From the NCBI GenBank assembly GCA_029266415.1, contig JAQSWW010000010.1, positions 1 through 59,137 of the forward strand: a stretch of 59,137 nucleotides of DNA, written 5' to 3'. Numbering within the stretch: the stretch's first letter is position 1; the number at the start of each line of letters is the position of its first letter. Position numbers and translations under genes: made by a program. Below, piece after piece: positions 1-7,945 of this stretch. Origin of the DNA: Actinomycetospora sp. (GTDB taxonomy: Bacteria > Actinomycetota > Actinomycetes > Mycobacteriales > Pseudonocardiaceae). The notes beneath the pieces were generated by a model, which worked only from the letters and a program-made list of their open reading frames with translations, was not told the origin of the DNA and ran no database searches.

Positions 1-589
1 GAGCGCTCGCGGCGACGGTGCGGCGTCCGGGCAGGCGCGCGCACAGCGGCGCGGCGGCCAGGGGGAGCAGGGCTCCGGCGAGCAGCACCGAGGTCCCGCC
101 GAGCGCCTCGTAGGCCCACACCCCGCCGCTGAGCAGCGCGAGCTGCGGCAGGCCGACGGCGAGCCCGTAGACGCCGGTGGCGCGCCCGCGGCGGGCGGGC
201 GGGGCGAGGTCGGCGATGAGCGCCGCGCCGGTCACGGTGACCAGGCCGAAGCCCAGCCCGCGCACGACCGCCACCGCGAAGAGCACCGGCAGCGACGCCG
301 TGGCGACGAGCGCCACCGCCGGCGCACCCAGCGCCAGCACGCCGGCGACCATCCCGGCGCGCGACCCCACCCGGCGCAGCACGGCGGGGACGGCGAGCTG
401 CGCGGCGACCGTGGCCGCCATGAACACGCCGGTGGTCGCCCCCGCCGCCCCGGGGGACGCGCCGCCGGCGGTGGCGTGCAGCGGCACGACGGGCAGGAGC
501 AGCGCGTAGCCGCCGAAGGCGAGGACGGTGGCGGCGAGGACCGCGACGAACGGCGCGGACCAGAGGACCGCGGGGCGCGGCGTGCTCAG
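1..589 (-). CDS. MFS transporter, C-terminus off the window edge
   Basis: Fragment of a major facilitator superfamily membrane transporter; the 196 visible codons cover about TM1-TM6 and run off the left edge. The arginine-rich cytoplasmic loop between TM2 and TM3 (residues 71-78) and a second one, PPARRGRATG (130-139), fit the family. The start is placed at CTG 589..587, which overlaps the TGA of the upstream pterin dehydratase (CTGA). A TAG lies directly before that CTG, and the next ATG/GTG/TTG in frame is codon 35, which would remove TM1. Substrate cannot be inferred. The family call is firm; the CTG start is inference. Confidence 0.8.
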   Translation of the reverse strand, partial: MSTPRPAVLWSAPFVAVLAATVLAFGGYALLLPVVPLHATAGGASPGAAGATTGVFMAATVAAQLAVPAVLRRVGSRAGMVAGVLALGAPAVALVATASLPVLFAVAVVRGLGFGLVTVTGAALIADLAPPARRGRATGVYGLAVGLPQLALLSGGVWAYEALGGTSVLLAGALLPLAAAPLCARLPGRRTVAASA

Positions 590-888
590 CTAGCGCCGCG
601 TCGGTCGAGGACCTCGGAGATCTTCCCGGCGAGGTCGGTGTCCTTGGCGGTGAGCCCGCCCTCGGAGTGCGTCGACAGCTTGAACTTCAGGCTGTTGAAG
701 CGGATGTCCATGTCCGGGTGGTGGTCGGCCTCCTCGGCGAGCTCGGCCACCTCGTCGACGGTGGCGACCGCCTCGCGGAAGCTCGGCAGCTTCGCGAACC
801 GCACGATCGTCGCCCCGTCCTCGCGCTGCCAGCCGGGCAGACGCTCGAGGGCCTCGCTGATCGCGTCCTCGTCCAGGAGTTCGGCCAT
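586..888 (-). CDS. pterin-4a-carbinolamine dehydratase
   Basis: A 100-residue protein of the PCD/DCoH family, the usual length. It dehydrates 4a-hydroxytetrahydropterin during recycling of the pterin cofactor (EC 4.2.1.96). The active-site signature DHHPDMDI (residues 55-62) supplies the paired histidines and proline, followed by the third histidine in STHSEGG (H74) and the conserved TxKDxxLA tail (80-87). ATG at 888..886 is chosen; an in-frame ATG three codons earlier (897..895) is equally possible. It overlaps the MFS gene behind it by 4 nt, so the two are probably cotranscribed. Actinobacteria often carry this gene without an obvious aromatic hydroxylase, so the exact role is unclear. Confidence 0.93.
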   Translation of the reverse strand: MAELLDEDAISEALERLPGWQREDGATIVRFAKLPSFREAVATVDEVAELAEEADHHPDMDIRFNSLKFKLSTHSEGGLTAKDTDLAGKISEVLDRRGAS

Positions 889-934
889 GTCTCGCATCCT
901 GGCACGCGCACGGTTCCCGGACACCTGCCGGAGA

Positions 935-1348
935 ATGCCGTGCGTGCGCATCGTGGTGGGGGCGGCCGTCGTGCGCGACGGCCGGGTGCTGGCGGCGCGG
1001 CGGACCCGGCCGGCCGCCGCGGCCGGACGCTGGGAGCTGCCCGGCGGAGCGGTGGAGGCCGGCGAGGACGAGCAGACCGCGTTGGCCCGCGAGCTGCGCG
1101 AGGAGCTGGACCTCGACGTGGTCGTCGGCGACCGCGTCGGCCCCGAGGTGGCGCTGCCGGGGGAGCGGGTGCTGCGCATCCGGGCGTGCCGCGCGGGCGG
1201 CGAGCCGACGGCGCGGGAGCACGACGCGCTGCGGTGGGTGGGCCCCGACGAGCTCGACGGCGTGGACTGGCTCGACGCCGACCGGGCGTTCCTGCCGGCC
1301 GTGGCGGCCCTGCTCAGGCGGCCCGGGCCTTCTTCAGCGCCTTCTTGA
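935..1348 (+). CDS. Nudix (MutT-like) hydrolase
   Basis: 137-residue Nudix protein, the size of MutT-type nucleoside triphosphate pyrophosphohydrolases that clean the nucleotide pool. The Nudix box spans residues 38-60: G38, E44, then RELREEL (52-58). The usual glycine near the end of the box is an aspartate (D59), while the catalytic REL and REE glutamates are kept. ATG 935 has GGAG only 1-2 nt upstream, whereas GTG 944 in the same frame has it at a normal distance, so the true start may be three codons later. It is divergent from the pterin dehydratase, and its last 35 nt run antisense into the next small gene. Confidence 0.88.
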   Translation: MPCVRIVVGAAVVRDGRVLAARRTRPAAAAGRWELPGGAVEAGEDEQTALARELREELDLDVVVGDRVGPEVALPGERVLRIRACRAGGEPTAREHDALRWVGPDELDGVDWLDADRAFLPAVAALLRRPGPSSAPS

Positions 1349-1559
1349 GGTCCTTGCCGCTGACGCCGGCGTCGGCCAGCCGCGCGGCGCGCATCAGCAC
1401 CACCGGGCAGCCCTTGCAGCGGGGCGAGGACCGGCAGCACTGCTTCTTGATCTTCTTCGCGCCGGTGAGCGGGGCGGCGTGGGCCCAGGCGGCGAGGTGC
1501 ACCGGGACCTTCGGGGACCTCGGCTCCTCGGTCCCGCCCTTCTTCCCGCCCTTGCCCAT
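1314..1559 (-). CDS. small basic Cys-rich protein, probably iron regulated
   Basis: An 81-residue lysine-rich soluble protein with no signal peptide. The centre carries a compact cysteine cluster, KKQCCRSSPRCKGCP, with C41, C42, C48 and C51 (pattern CC-x5-C-x2-C); four close cysteines suggest metal or Fe-S binding. The C-terminus is a lysine-rich amphipathic helix. I do not recognise a named family. A sequence resembling a DtxR/IdeR iron box abuts the ATG (1559..1577), so the gene is probably induced by iron limitation, and the lack of a Shine-Dalgarno sequence suggests a leaderless message. It converges with the Nudix gene with a 35-nt overlap. Function unknown. Confidence 0.72.
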   Translation of the reverse strand: MGKGGKKGGTEEPRSPKVPVHLAAWAHAAPLTGAKKIKKQCCRSSPRCKGCPVVLMRAARLADAGVSGKDLKKALKKARAA

Positions 1560-1577
1560 GAGGTGAGGCTAACCTCT
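1559..1577 (-). promoter_or_regulatory. candidate DtxR/IdeR iron box
   Basis: On the minus strand the 19-mer AGAGGTTAGCCTCACCTCA matches the known IdeR consensus (TTAGGTTAGSCTAACCTAA) at 15 of 19 positions, with the left core GGTTAGCCT intact. It touches the start codon of the Cys-rich gene, where bound repressor would block transcription start. The match is seen in the sequence; iron regulation is inferred. Confidence 0.62.
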
Positions 1578-1678
1578 GCTCCTCGCCCGGGACCAGCCCC
1601 GTCGGCCGGGGGTCGCGGACACCGTGCCACGATGGCTGCTCCAGGCGGTCTCCCGAGGAAGAAGGGCCCGGACGAGGC

Positions 1679-3844
1679 GTGAGCGCTCCCCGGCGTGCCG
1701 TCGGAGTCCTCCCCGCCCTCGTGCTCGCACTGGCGCTCCTGGTGGCGGCCTGCTCCGGCGCACCCCCACCCGTCGTCGGTCAGGTGCCCGTCCCGGCGCC
1801 CGCGCCGACCCCGCAGCTCGAGCCGGACCCCACCGAGCTGCGCCTCGGCGTCGACGACCTCGGCGTCGGCTTCAACCCGCACCGCGTCGCCGACGACACG
1901 CCCGTCTCCCGCGCGATGGCCTCGCTGGTCCTGCCCTCGGCGTTCCGGCCCGGACCGGACGGCGAGCCGCGCCTCGACACGACGGTGGTGACCTCGGCCC
2001 GCGTCACCTCGACCGAGCCGTTCACCGTGTCCTACGAGATCGCCCCGGCGGCGAGCTGGTCGGACAACGCCCCGGTCGCGGCCGAGGACTTCGTCTACCT
2101 CTGGCAGCAGATGCGCAGCCAGCCCGGTGTCGTGGGCGCCGCGGGCTACCGGGCGGTCAGCGACGTGCGCTCGCGGGCCGGCGGCAAGGCCGTCGACGTG
2201 GTGTTCGACCGGCCCTTCCCGGCCTGGCCGACGCTCTTCGACCACCTGCTGCCCGCGCACCTGCTCAAGGACGCCCCCGGGTCCTGGGGCGGCGCGCTGA
2301 CCGACAGCATCCCGGTGTCGGCGGGGCCGTTCGTCGTGCGCGTGGTCGACCGCATCCGCGGGCAGGTGACGCTCGCCCGCAACGACCGCTTCTGGGGCAC
2401 GCCGTCCGTGCCCGACGAACTGGTGTTCCAGGCCGCCGACGCCCCGTCGCTGATCGACCGCGTGCGCAGCGGCGACGTGCAGGCCACCCAGTTCCGGGCC
2501 GACGCCGACGACCTCGCCGCCCTGGCCACGGCCGGTCCCGAGCTGACCGTGCGCACCCTGCCCGAGCCGGCGCTCGTGCAGCTCGCGCTGCGCAGCGACG
2601 ACGGGCCGCTGGCCGATCTGCGGGTCCGGCAGGCCGTGGCCGCGTCGATCGACCGCGAGGCCCTCCGCTCGGTCGGCACCGGCGGCGGCCCGGCGGCCGA
2701 CCTGCCCGCCGACGCGTTCTCCCGTGCCCCCTCCGCGCCGGGCTACCGCCCCACGCTGCCGGCGGACTCCCCGGCCGCCGGCCGTGACCTCGGTGAGGCC
2801 GCGCGCCTGCTCACCGAGGCCGGGTACGCGCGCGGCGAGGACGGCACGTGGGCGCGCGACGGGCGCCCGCTCGTCCTGCGGCTGGCCGCGCCGGCGCAGG
2901 TCGCGCCGTATGGGCGGCTCGTCGCCACCCTCGGCACCCAGTTGCGCGCGGCCGGCATCGCCTCGGTGGTCGTCGCGGACAGCGGCACCAGCGGCTTCCC
3001 ACCCGGGCGCGGACCCGCGTCGACGACCACCACCGGGCCCCCGCGGACGACCGCCGGGCCCGTGCCCACCCCGAGCGCGACGGGGCCCGCGGCCACGACG
3101 ACGCCCGCCGCGGCGAGCGCCCCGGCGAGCACCTCGAGCACGACCACGACCGTCCCGCCGACCCCGAACTCGCCGTCGGACCTCGCCGTCGCCGACGTCA
3201 CGGTGGTGGCGCTGCCGATCGGGGCCGACGCCGTCACCGACCTCGCGTCGGTGATCGGCTGCCCGGGCGGTCGCGCGCCCGCCACCTCGGGGCGCACCGC
3301 GGTCGACCCGGCGGTGGACCTCGCGGCCCTCACCGCGGCGCCGTCCGCGCCCGGGGCGACCTCCACGGCGCCGAGCACCCCCGCGGCGCCGACGAGCACG
3401 TCCGCGCCGACCAGCGAGGCCCCGGCCGCCACGGCGACCGGGGCGGCGCCCTCCTCCACCGCTGCCCCGGCGCCCGGCGACCCCGCGGACGCCCAGGACC
3501 CGCAGGACGCCGCCGAGGACGACGCCGAGTACCTCGAGGAGCTCACCGAGCCGCAGGCCTCCGAGGCCCTCACCGCGACGGGGTTCTGCGACCCGGTCCT
3601 GCAGTCGCTGCTCGACGCCGCCTCGGCGGGCGCGGTCTCCGCCGACACCGCGCTCGCCCTCGCCGAGCCCGCCCTGTGGTCGGCGCTGCCCACCGTGCCG
3701 CTGTTCCAGGCGGCGTCGGTGCTGGTCGGCCCGACGGATCGCACCGACGTGGTGGTCGGGCCGCTCACCGAGAGCCCCTTCGCCGGGGTCGACCGCTGGG
3801 TGCCGCCCCCGGCCACCCAGCGCGGCGACGACGGCATCAACTGA
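1679..3844 (+). CDS. family 5 solute-binding lipoprotein (peptide-type ABC importer)
   Basis: 721-residue extracellular substrate-binding protein of the oligopeptide/dipeptide class. A signal peptide ends in the lipobox LVAAC (C25), so it is a membrane-anchored lipoprotein. The family fold is recognisable in lobe I (APVAAEDFVYLWQQM region) and in RVRQAVAASIDREALR, the conserved helix of SBP_bac_5. It is about 150-200 residues longer than usual because Ala/Pro/Ser/Thr-rich stretches are inserted near residues 440-500 and 550-610. GTG 1679 follows GAGGAAGAAGGG. No permease or ATPase lies downstream, only the relic of another importer, so it may work with a distant transporter. Substrate unknown. 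Confidence 0.85.
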   Translation: MSAPRRAVGVLPALVLALALLVAACSGAPPPVVGQVPVPAPAPTPQLEPDPTELRLGVDDLGVGFNPHRVADDTPVSRAMASLVLPSAFRPGPDGEPRLDTTVVTSARVTSTEPFTVSYEIAPAASWSDNAPVAAEDFVYLWQQMRSQPGVVGAAGYRAVSDVRSRAGGKAVDVVFDRPFPAWPTLFDHLLPAHLLKDAPGSWGGALTDSIPVSAGPFVVRVVDRIRGQVTLARNDRFWGTPSVPDELVFQAADAPSLIDRVRSGDVQATQFRADADDLAALATAGPELTVRTLPEPALVQLALRSDDGPLADLRVRQAVAASIDREALRSVGTGGGPAADLPADAFSRAPSAPGYRPTLPADSPAAGRDLGEAARLLTEAGYARGEDGTWARDGRPLVLRLAAPAQVAPYGRLVATLGTQLRAAGIASVVVADSGTSGFPPGRGPASTTTTGPPRTTAGPVPTPSATGPAATTTPAAASAPASTSSTTTTVPPTPNSPSDLAVADVTVVALPIGADAVTDLASVIGCPGGRAPATSGRTAVDPAVDLAALTAAPSAPGATSTAPSTPAAPTSTSAPTSEAPAATATGAAPSSTAAPAPGDPADAQDPQDAAEDDAEYLEELTEPQASEALTATGFCDPVLQSLLDAASAGAVSADTALALAEPALWSALPTVPLFQAASVLVGPTDRTDVVVGPLTESPFAGVDRWVPPPATQRGDDGIN

Positions 3845-3953
3845 CGTTTCTGTGCGGTCGCTAAGGTCCCCGGCGTTCGGACCACGCGCAGTGGTCGTTC
3901 GGTCGCACCGCGCGAGCGGCCCGGGGGTCCTGCACCGAGGACGAACGTTGCCG

Positions 3954-4207
3954 ATGCGCCGCTGGGTCACCGCCGTGGCCGCCGCCCTGGCCGTGGCGCT
4001 GCTCGTCACCGCGTGCGGTGGCGGGGGCGGCGACGAGCAGTCCGCCCGGACCATCGGCGTCGAGTGGGGCGAGCCGGAGAACCCGCTGATCCCCGGGAAC
4101 ACCACCCGAGCGACGCGCTGTTCGCCGGGCTCGTGAAGTACGACGTGGACACGGGGCAGCCGTCGAACGAGGTCGCGGACGCGATCACCACCACGGACAA
4201 CTCGACC
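3954..4207 (+). pseudogene. remnant: N-terminus of a second family 5 solute-binding lipoprotein
   Basis: Begins as a normal lipoprotein: a signal peptide with lipobox LLVTAC, a poly-Gly spacer, then the family hallmark [18 protein letters not shown]. After that the frame is broken. The next family segment, [20 protein letters not shown] through AITTTDNS, reads in another frame, and several residues normally found between them are missing (scar near 4106-4114). Homology ends at about 4200-4207, where the sequence switches without a gap to an ABC ATPase. The gene has lost about nine tenths of its length and cannot make a binding protein. Confidence 0.86.
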
Positions 4208-5090
4208 TCTACCCCGGCGAGACGCTGGGCGTGGTCGGCGAGTCGGGGTGCGGCAAGTCGACGCTCGCCCAGGTGCTCATGCGTCTGCTCCCGCCGACGG
4301 GCGGCACCGCGACGTTCGAGGGCGAGGACCTGTTCGCGAAGCGGGGCGCGGCGCTGAAGGCCTGGCGCCGGGACATGCAGATCGTCCTGCAGGACCCCTA
4401 CACCTCGCTCAACCCGCGCCGGACCGTCGGCGACATCGTCGGCGAGCCGTTCGACATCCATCCCGAGGTGGCGCCGAAGGGCGACCGCCGCCGGCGGGTG
4501 CAGGAGCTGCTCGAGGTGGTCGGGCTCAACCCCGAGCACATCCGCCGCTACCCGCACCAGTTCTCCGGCGGCCAGCGCCAGCGCATCGGCATCGCCCGCG
4601 CGCTCGCCCTGCGGCCCAAAGTGATCGTCTGCGACGAGCCGGTGTCGGCGCTCGACGTGTCGATCCAGGCGCAGGTGCTCAACCTGTTCTCCGACCTGCA
4701 GCGCGAGCTCGGGCTGGCGTACCTGTTCATCGCCCACGACCTCGGCGTCGTGCGGCACCTCTGCGACCGCGTCGCGGTGATGTACCTGGGCTCGATCGTC
4801 GAGACCGGCAGCAACGAGGAGATCTCCACGCGGGCGAGCCACCCGTACACCCAGGCGCTCCTGCGTCGGTGCCCGTCCCCGACCCGACCGTGCGCCGCGA
4901 GCGCCTCCGGCTCACGGGTGACGTCCCGAGCCCCGCCGCCCCGCCGTCGGGGTGCCGCTTCCGCACCCGCTGCCCGAAGGCCGCCGCGATCTGCGCCGCC
5001 GAGCCCCCGGAGCTCGAGGTCCGGGCGTCCACCGACCACCCGACGGCGTGCCACTTCGCCGAACCCCCGCGCCTCGTCCGCGCGGAGTAG
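4201..5090 (+). pseudogene. remnant: oligopeptide ABC transporter ATPase (DppF/OppF type), truncated and frameshifted
   Basis: Homology starts abruptly at [12 protein letters not shown], just ahead of Walker A (GESGCGKST), so the first 40 or so residues of the ATPase are gone. The remaining nucleotide-binding motifs are all present: Q-loop [10 protein letters not shown], signature [15 protein letters not shown], Walker [13 protein letters not shown] and H-loop [10 protein letters not shown] further frameshift near 4862-4870, just after HPYTQALL, moves the C-terminal oligopeptide-transporter domain (SVPVPDPTV to [10 protein letters not shown], ending at 5090) into another frame. It is fused directly to the binding-protein relic, so the two permeases and first ATPase normally between them have been deleted. 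Confidence 0.86.
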
Positions 5091-5098
5091 TGCCTCCA

Positions 5099-5125
5099 GT
5101 GTCAGCGAAGTGGCGTCGCTGACAC
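5099..5125. repeat. intergenic hairpin, 10-bp arms
   Basis: GTGTCAGCGA and its exact complement flank a 7-nt loop behind the ATPase relic. The block AGCGAAGTGGCGTC inside it is identical to part of the larger palindrome at 17513-17561, so the two belong to one intergenic repeat family. It may act as a terminator of the former ABC operon, although no U-tract follows. Confidence 0.6.
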
Positions 5126-5211
5126 CCAGTGTCCGTATCGGTACTTCGATCACCGAGGACGCGGTCACCCCGGGACGCCCGGCACCGCCGGACGGCCTAC
5201 CGTGAGCCCGC

Positions 5212-6069
5212 GTGAGCCCCGGCCCGCTGCTGCTCGTCCACGCCCACCCGGACGACGAGACGATCACTTGCGGCGGGGTCATGGCCCGGGCGGTCGCGGC
5301 GGGGGTGCCGACGACGCTCGTCACCTGCACGCGTGGTGAGCGGGGCGAGGTGATCCCGCCGGACCTCCAGCACCTGACCGGCGGCGCGCTCGGCGAGTAC
5401 CGCGAGGGCGAGCTGGCCCGCGCCTGCGCGGCGCTCGGGGTCACCGACCACCGCTGGCTCGGCGGGGCCGGGACCTGGCACGACTCCGGCATGGTGCTCG
5501 CCGGCGAGGGCATCCGCGCCGCCGCCCCGGAGACGATCGCGCCCGGGGCGTTCGCGGGCCCGGACCGCGCCGGCCAGGTCGACGCCCTGGTCGCCGTGCT
5601 GCGCGAGGTCGCGCCGCGCGTGGTGCTGACCTACGACGAGCGCGGCGGCTACGGCCACCCCGACCACGTCCGCGCGCACGAGATCACGATGGCGGCTGTC
5701 GTGGCCGTCGACCCCGACGCCACCGCGATCACCGTGCTCGCCACGGCCGCCGCCCACGACGAGGTCGACGCCGGCCTGGCCGCGCTGCGCCGCCGCGCCT
5801 GGCTGCCGCTGCCCGTGCCGCCCGTCGACGACCTGCCGACGGTGCCCGACGCGACGATCACCACGCGGGTCGAGCTGGGCGGGGCACGCGTGGCGAAGCT
5901 GGCGGCCCTGCGCGCGCACGCCACCCAGATCGGCGTGTACGACGACGGCCGCGAGCCCCCGGCGTTCGCGCTGTCGAACGGCCTGGCGCAGCCGGTGCTC
6001 GGCGCCGAGTGCTTCGTGCACCTGCGCGGCCCGGCGGGCGCGCGGGACGACCTGTTCCCGCCCTCGTGA
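5212..6069 (+). CDS. mshB: N-acetyl-1-D-myo-inositol-2-amino-2-deoxy-glucopyranoside deacetylase
   Basis: 285-residue zinc deacetylase of the LmbE/PIG-L family. MshB removes the acetyl group from GlcNAc-inositol in the second committed step of mycothiol synthesis, mycothiol being the main actinobacterial thiol. The metal site is visible: AHPDDE at the N-terminus (H12, D15) and GYGHPDH (H152). Length and the closing AGARDDLF segment fit MshB better than the mycothiol conjugate amidase Mca. GTG 5212 is chosen; an upstream GTG at 5202 is out of frame. The next gene overlaps by 4 nt, as in mycobacteria, where a small membrane protein follows mshB. Confidence 0.93.
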   Translation: MSPGPLLLVHAHPDDETITCGGVMARAVAAGVPTTLVTCTRGERGEVIPPDLQHLTGGALGEYREGELARACAALGVTDHRWLGGAGTWHDSGMVLAGEGIRAAAPETIAPGAFAGPDRAGQVDALVAVLREVAPRVVLTYDERGGYGHPDHVRAHEITMAAVVAVDPDATAITVLATAAAHDEVDAGLAALRRRAWLPLPVPPVDDLPTVPDATITTRVELGGARVAKLAALRAHATQIGVYDDGREPPAFALSNGLAQPVLGAECFVHLRGPAGARDDLFPPS

Positions 6070-6560
6070 CCGACCCCCGCGAGCCCGGCGCGGCGAGCGA
6101 AGGACGCCCCGACGGCGTGGGGAGCAGCGACGGTGACCCTCGCCCGCGAGCCCGGCGCCGCGCGGTCCTCGCCGGCGTCGCGGTCGGGGTGCTGGCGCTC
6201 GACGCCGTGCTGCTGGCGTGGGCCGAGATGGCGTGGCTGACCCTGCGCGTCGGGGCCTCGGGCCTCCCGCTGCCCCTCGCCGCGCTGGTCGCGGCCCTGA
6301 CGACCCCGGTGCTCGTCCTCGGCGCCGACGCCGTGCGGCCCGGGTCGCGGGCACCGCTCGTGCCGCTCGGCGCCTGGACGCTCACCGTGCTGGTCGCGGG
6401 CCTCTGGAGCCCGGCCGGGGCGGGCGTGCTGCCGCCGGACTGGCGGGCGGTCCTGCTGCTCGGAGCCGGGGTCGTGCCCGGCGCGCTGGTGATGTCGTGG
6501 CGCTCGGCCCGCCACCGGGTGCGCGAGGCGAGGGACACCACGGACGTCGCGGGAGGTTGA
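6066..6560 (+). CDS. four-helix membrane protein following mshB
   Basis: 164 residues: a polar N-terminus of about 40, then four hydrophobic helices (roughly residues 40-60, 68-92, 102-122 and 128-147) and a basic C-terminal tail, so an integral membrane protein. GTG 6066 shares GTGA with the mshB stop, implying coupled translation. The same arrangement, an uncharacterised membrane protein directly after mshB, is conserved in mycobacteria (Rv1171). The tight link hints at a role near mycothiol metabolism or export, but nothing in the sequence shows an activity. Confidence 0.8.
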   Translation: MTDPREPGAASEGRPDGVGSSDGDPRPRARRRAVLAGVAVGVLALDAVLLAWAEMAWLTLRVGASGLPLPLAALVAALTTPVLVLGADAVRPGSRAPLVPLGAWTLTVLVAGLWSPAGAGVLPPDWRAVLLLGAGVVPGALVMSWRSARHRVREARDTTDVAGG

Positions 6561-6589
6561 GCGACGCGGGCGTCGGGAAACGACCCGCC

Positions 6590-7426
6590 ATGCCCGCCAT
6601 CCCCGACGAGCACGTCGTCCGCGTCCTCCGGCCCTTCGTGGCCGCCACGGGTCCGGTCCTGCGTGGTCTGCGCGACGCCGACCCCTTCCGGCTCGGACGG
6701 CTCGCCCGCCGCCGCGCCCTCGAGCTCCAGGAGGGCGGGGACCGCACCGAGCGCCTCCCCGCCCCGACCAGCCGTCTCGGGCGGCTCCGCCGGGTCCTGG
6801 GGTCGGCCCGGTCACGCCTGCTCGACCGCCTGGCCACGTCGAGGCTGCCCGGCACGCCGCGCTGGCAGGCGATGAGCCCCGAGGAGCGGGACGACTGGTG
6901 GGTGTCGCGGGTCGGGCGCTTCACCTCGGCCGTCGCGTCGGTCCCGGGCATCGGCGGCGCGCTGGCCCGCCGGCTGCCGGTCTCCGACATCCTCGGGCTC
7001 GGCGCGCAGGGCCTGGTCATCTGCGCGATCGCCGGCGACCACGGCGTGGACGGCCGCGACGAGCAGGTGCGCCTGCTGGCCGCGGTGCTCTTCGGCCGGG
7101 ACGTCGACCCCGCCCGCCACGGCGACCCGCACGGCGCCGACGTGGAGCGCGAGGCCGGCGAGCTGCGGGGCAACGTGGGCGCCGAGCGCGAGGAGCGCGG
7201 CCGCCTGTCCGCCCTGGCCCACGCGCTCTGGCGGATGGGTCGCACCCTGTGGAGCCTGCAGCAGGAGCTCGACCGGCGCCCGCAGGGCCGCACGTTCTGG
7301 CGGCTGCTGGCGAACGTGCCGGTGATCGGCGCCCTGGCCAGCTACCGCAGCGAGCGCTCGGGCCTCAAGCGGGCGGCCCGCGCGGCCGGCCAGTGGGTCG
7401 CCCGGGAGCAGGGCCGCACACGCTGA
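6590..7426 (+). CDS. hypothetical protein, 278 residues
   Basis: An arginine-rich, helical protein I cannot assign. It opens with MPAIPDEHVVRVLRPFVAAT, then a basic region (residues 20-85). A moderately hydrophobic stretch (SDILGLGAQGLVICAIAG, about 130-147) may touch the membrane, and it ends with a second weakly hydrophobic segment (LLANVPVIGALASY) and a basic tail. The layout is faintly like EcsC-type peripheral membrane proteins, which I would not assert. ATG 6590 is 29 nt after the preceding gene, so it may be the last gene of the mshB operon. No signal peptide or catalytic motif. Confidence 0.65.
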   Translation: MPAIPDEHVVRVLRPFVAATGPVLRGLRDADPFRLGRLARRRALELQEGGDRTERLPAPTSRLGRLRRVLGSARSRLLDRLATSRLPGTPRWQAMSPEERDDWWVSRVGRFTSAVASVPGIGGALARRLPVSDILGLGAQGLVICAIAGDHGVDGRDEQVRLLAAVLFGRDVDPARHGDPHGADVEREAGELRGNVGAEREERGRLSALAHALWRMGRTLWSLQQELDRRPQGRTFWRLLANVPVIGALASYRSERSGLKRAARAAGQWVAREQGRTR

Positions 7427-7590
7427 CCAGCGGTGTGACGGGCACCATCCCGGCACAATCGGATCGCCCCCGCACGGGCGCGGGCCGCACACGACCGGAA
7501 TACTCCCGGGTGGTGGCGTGCCCGGCCGCGTGACACCACCGCGCGAGGACGGGGCCGCGCCCGACGACGTAGTGAGGAGCAGGAGCAGAC

Positions 7591-7911
7591 GTGACGTACG
7601 TGATCGCCGAACCGTGTGTCGACGTGCTCGACAAGGGCTGCATCGAGGAGTGCCCCGTCGACTGCATCTACGAAGGGGGCCGGATGATGTACATCCACCC
7701 CGACGAGTGCGTCGACTGCGGGGCGTGCGAACCGGTCTGCCCGGTCGAGGCCATCTACTACGAGGACGACGTCCCCGACCAGTGGTCGGTGTACACCCAG
7801 GCCAACGTCGACTTCTTCGACGAGCTGGGGTCGCCGGGAGGTGCCTCCAAGGTCGGCAAGGTCGACCGCGACGCCGGCCCCGTGCCGTCGCTGCCCCCGC
7901 AGGGGGAGTGA
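7591..7911 (+). CDS. fdxA: 7Fe ferredoxin (3Fe-4S plus 4Fe-4S)
   Basis: 106-residue soluble electron carrier nearly identical in layout to mycobacterial FdxA/FdxC. All eight cysteines are visible: C9, C17, C21 and C25 in the first half, and C40, C43, C46 and C50 in [14 protein letters not shown]. The extended C9-x7-C17 spacing and the conserved tail ([10 protein letters not shown] to SPGGASKVG) mark the seven-iron type. GTG 7591 follows AGGAGCAGGAGC. dapC starts 34 nt later in the same direction; the ferredoxin-dapC pair is conserved in actinobacteria. It probably donates electrons to cytochromes P450 or other oxidoreductases. Confidence 0.96.
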   Translation: MTYVIAEPCVDVLDKGCIEECPVDCIYEGGRMMYIHPDECVDCGACEPVCPVEAIYYEDDVPDQWSVYTQANVDFFDELGSPGGASKVGKVDRDAGPVPSLPPQGE

Positions 7912-7945
7912 CCACCGGGAGACGGAGCGCCGCGGAACCCCCGCC

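Noticed and set aside
1394-4105. A 903-codon open frame on the minus strand across the solute-binding lipoprotein
   Set aside because: Arg/Gly-rich translation without domains, antisense to a clear lipoprotein gene. Long shadow frames are expected at this GC content.
3845-5212. Transposon or insertion sequence as cause of the ABC operon loss
   Set aside because: No transposase fragment, terminal inverted repeats or target duplications at the joints.
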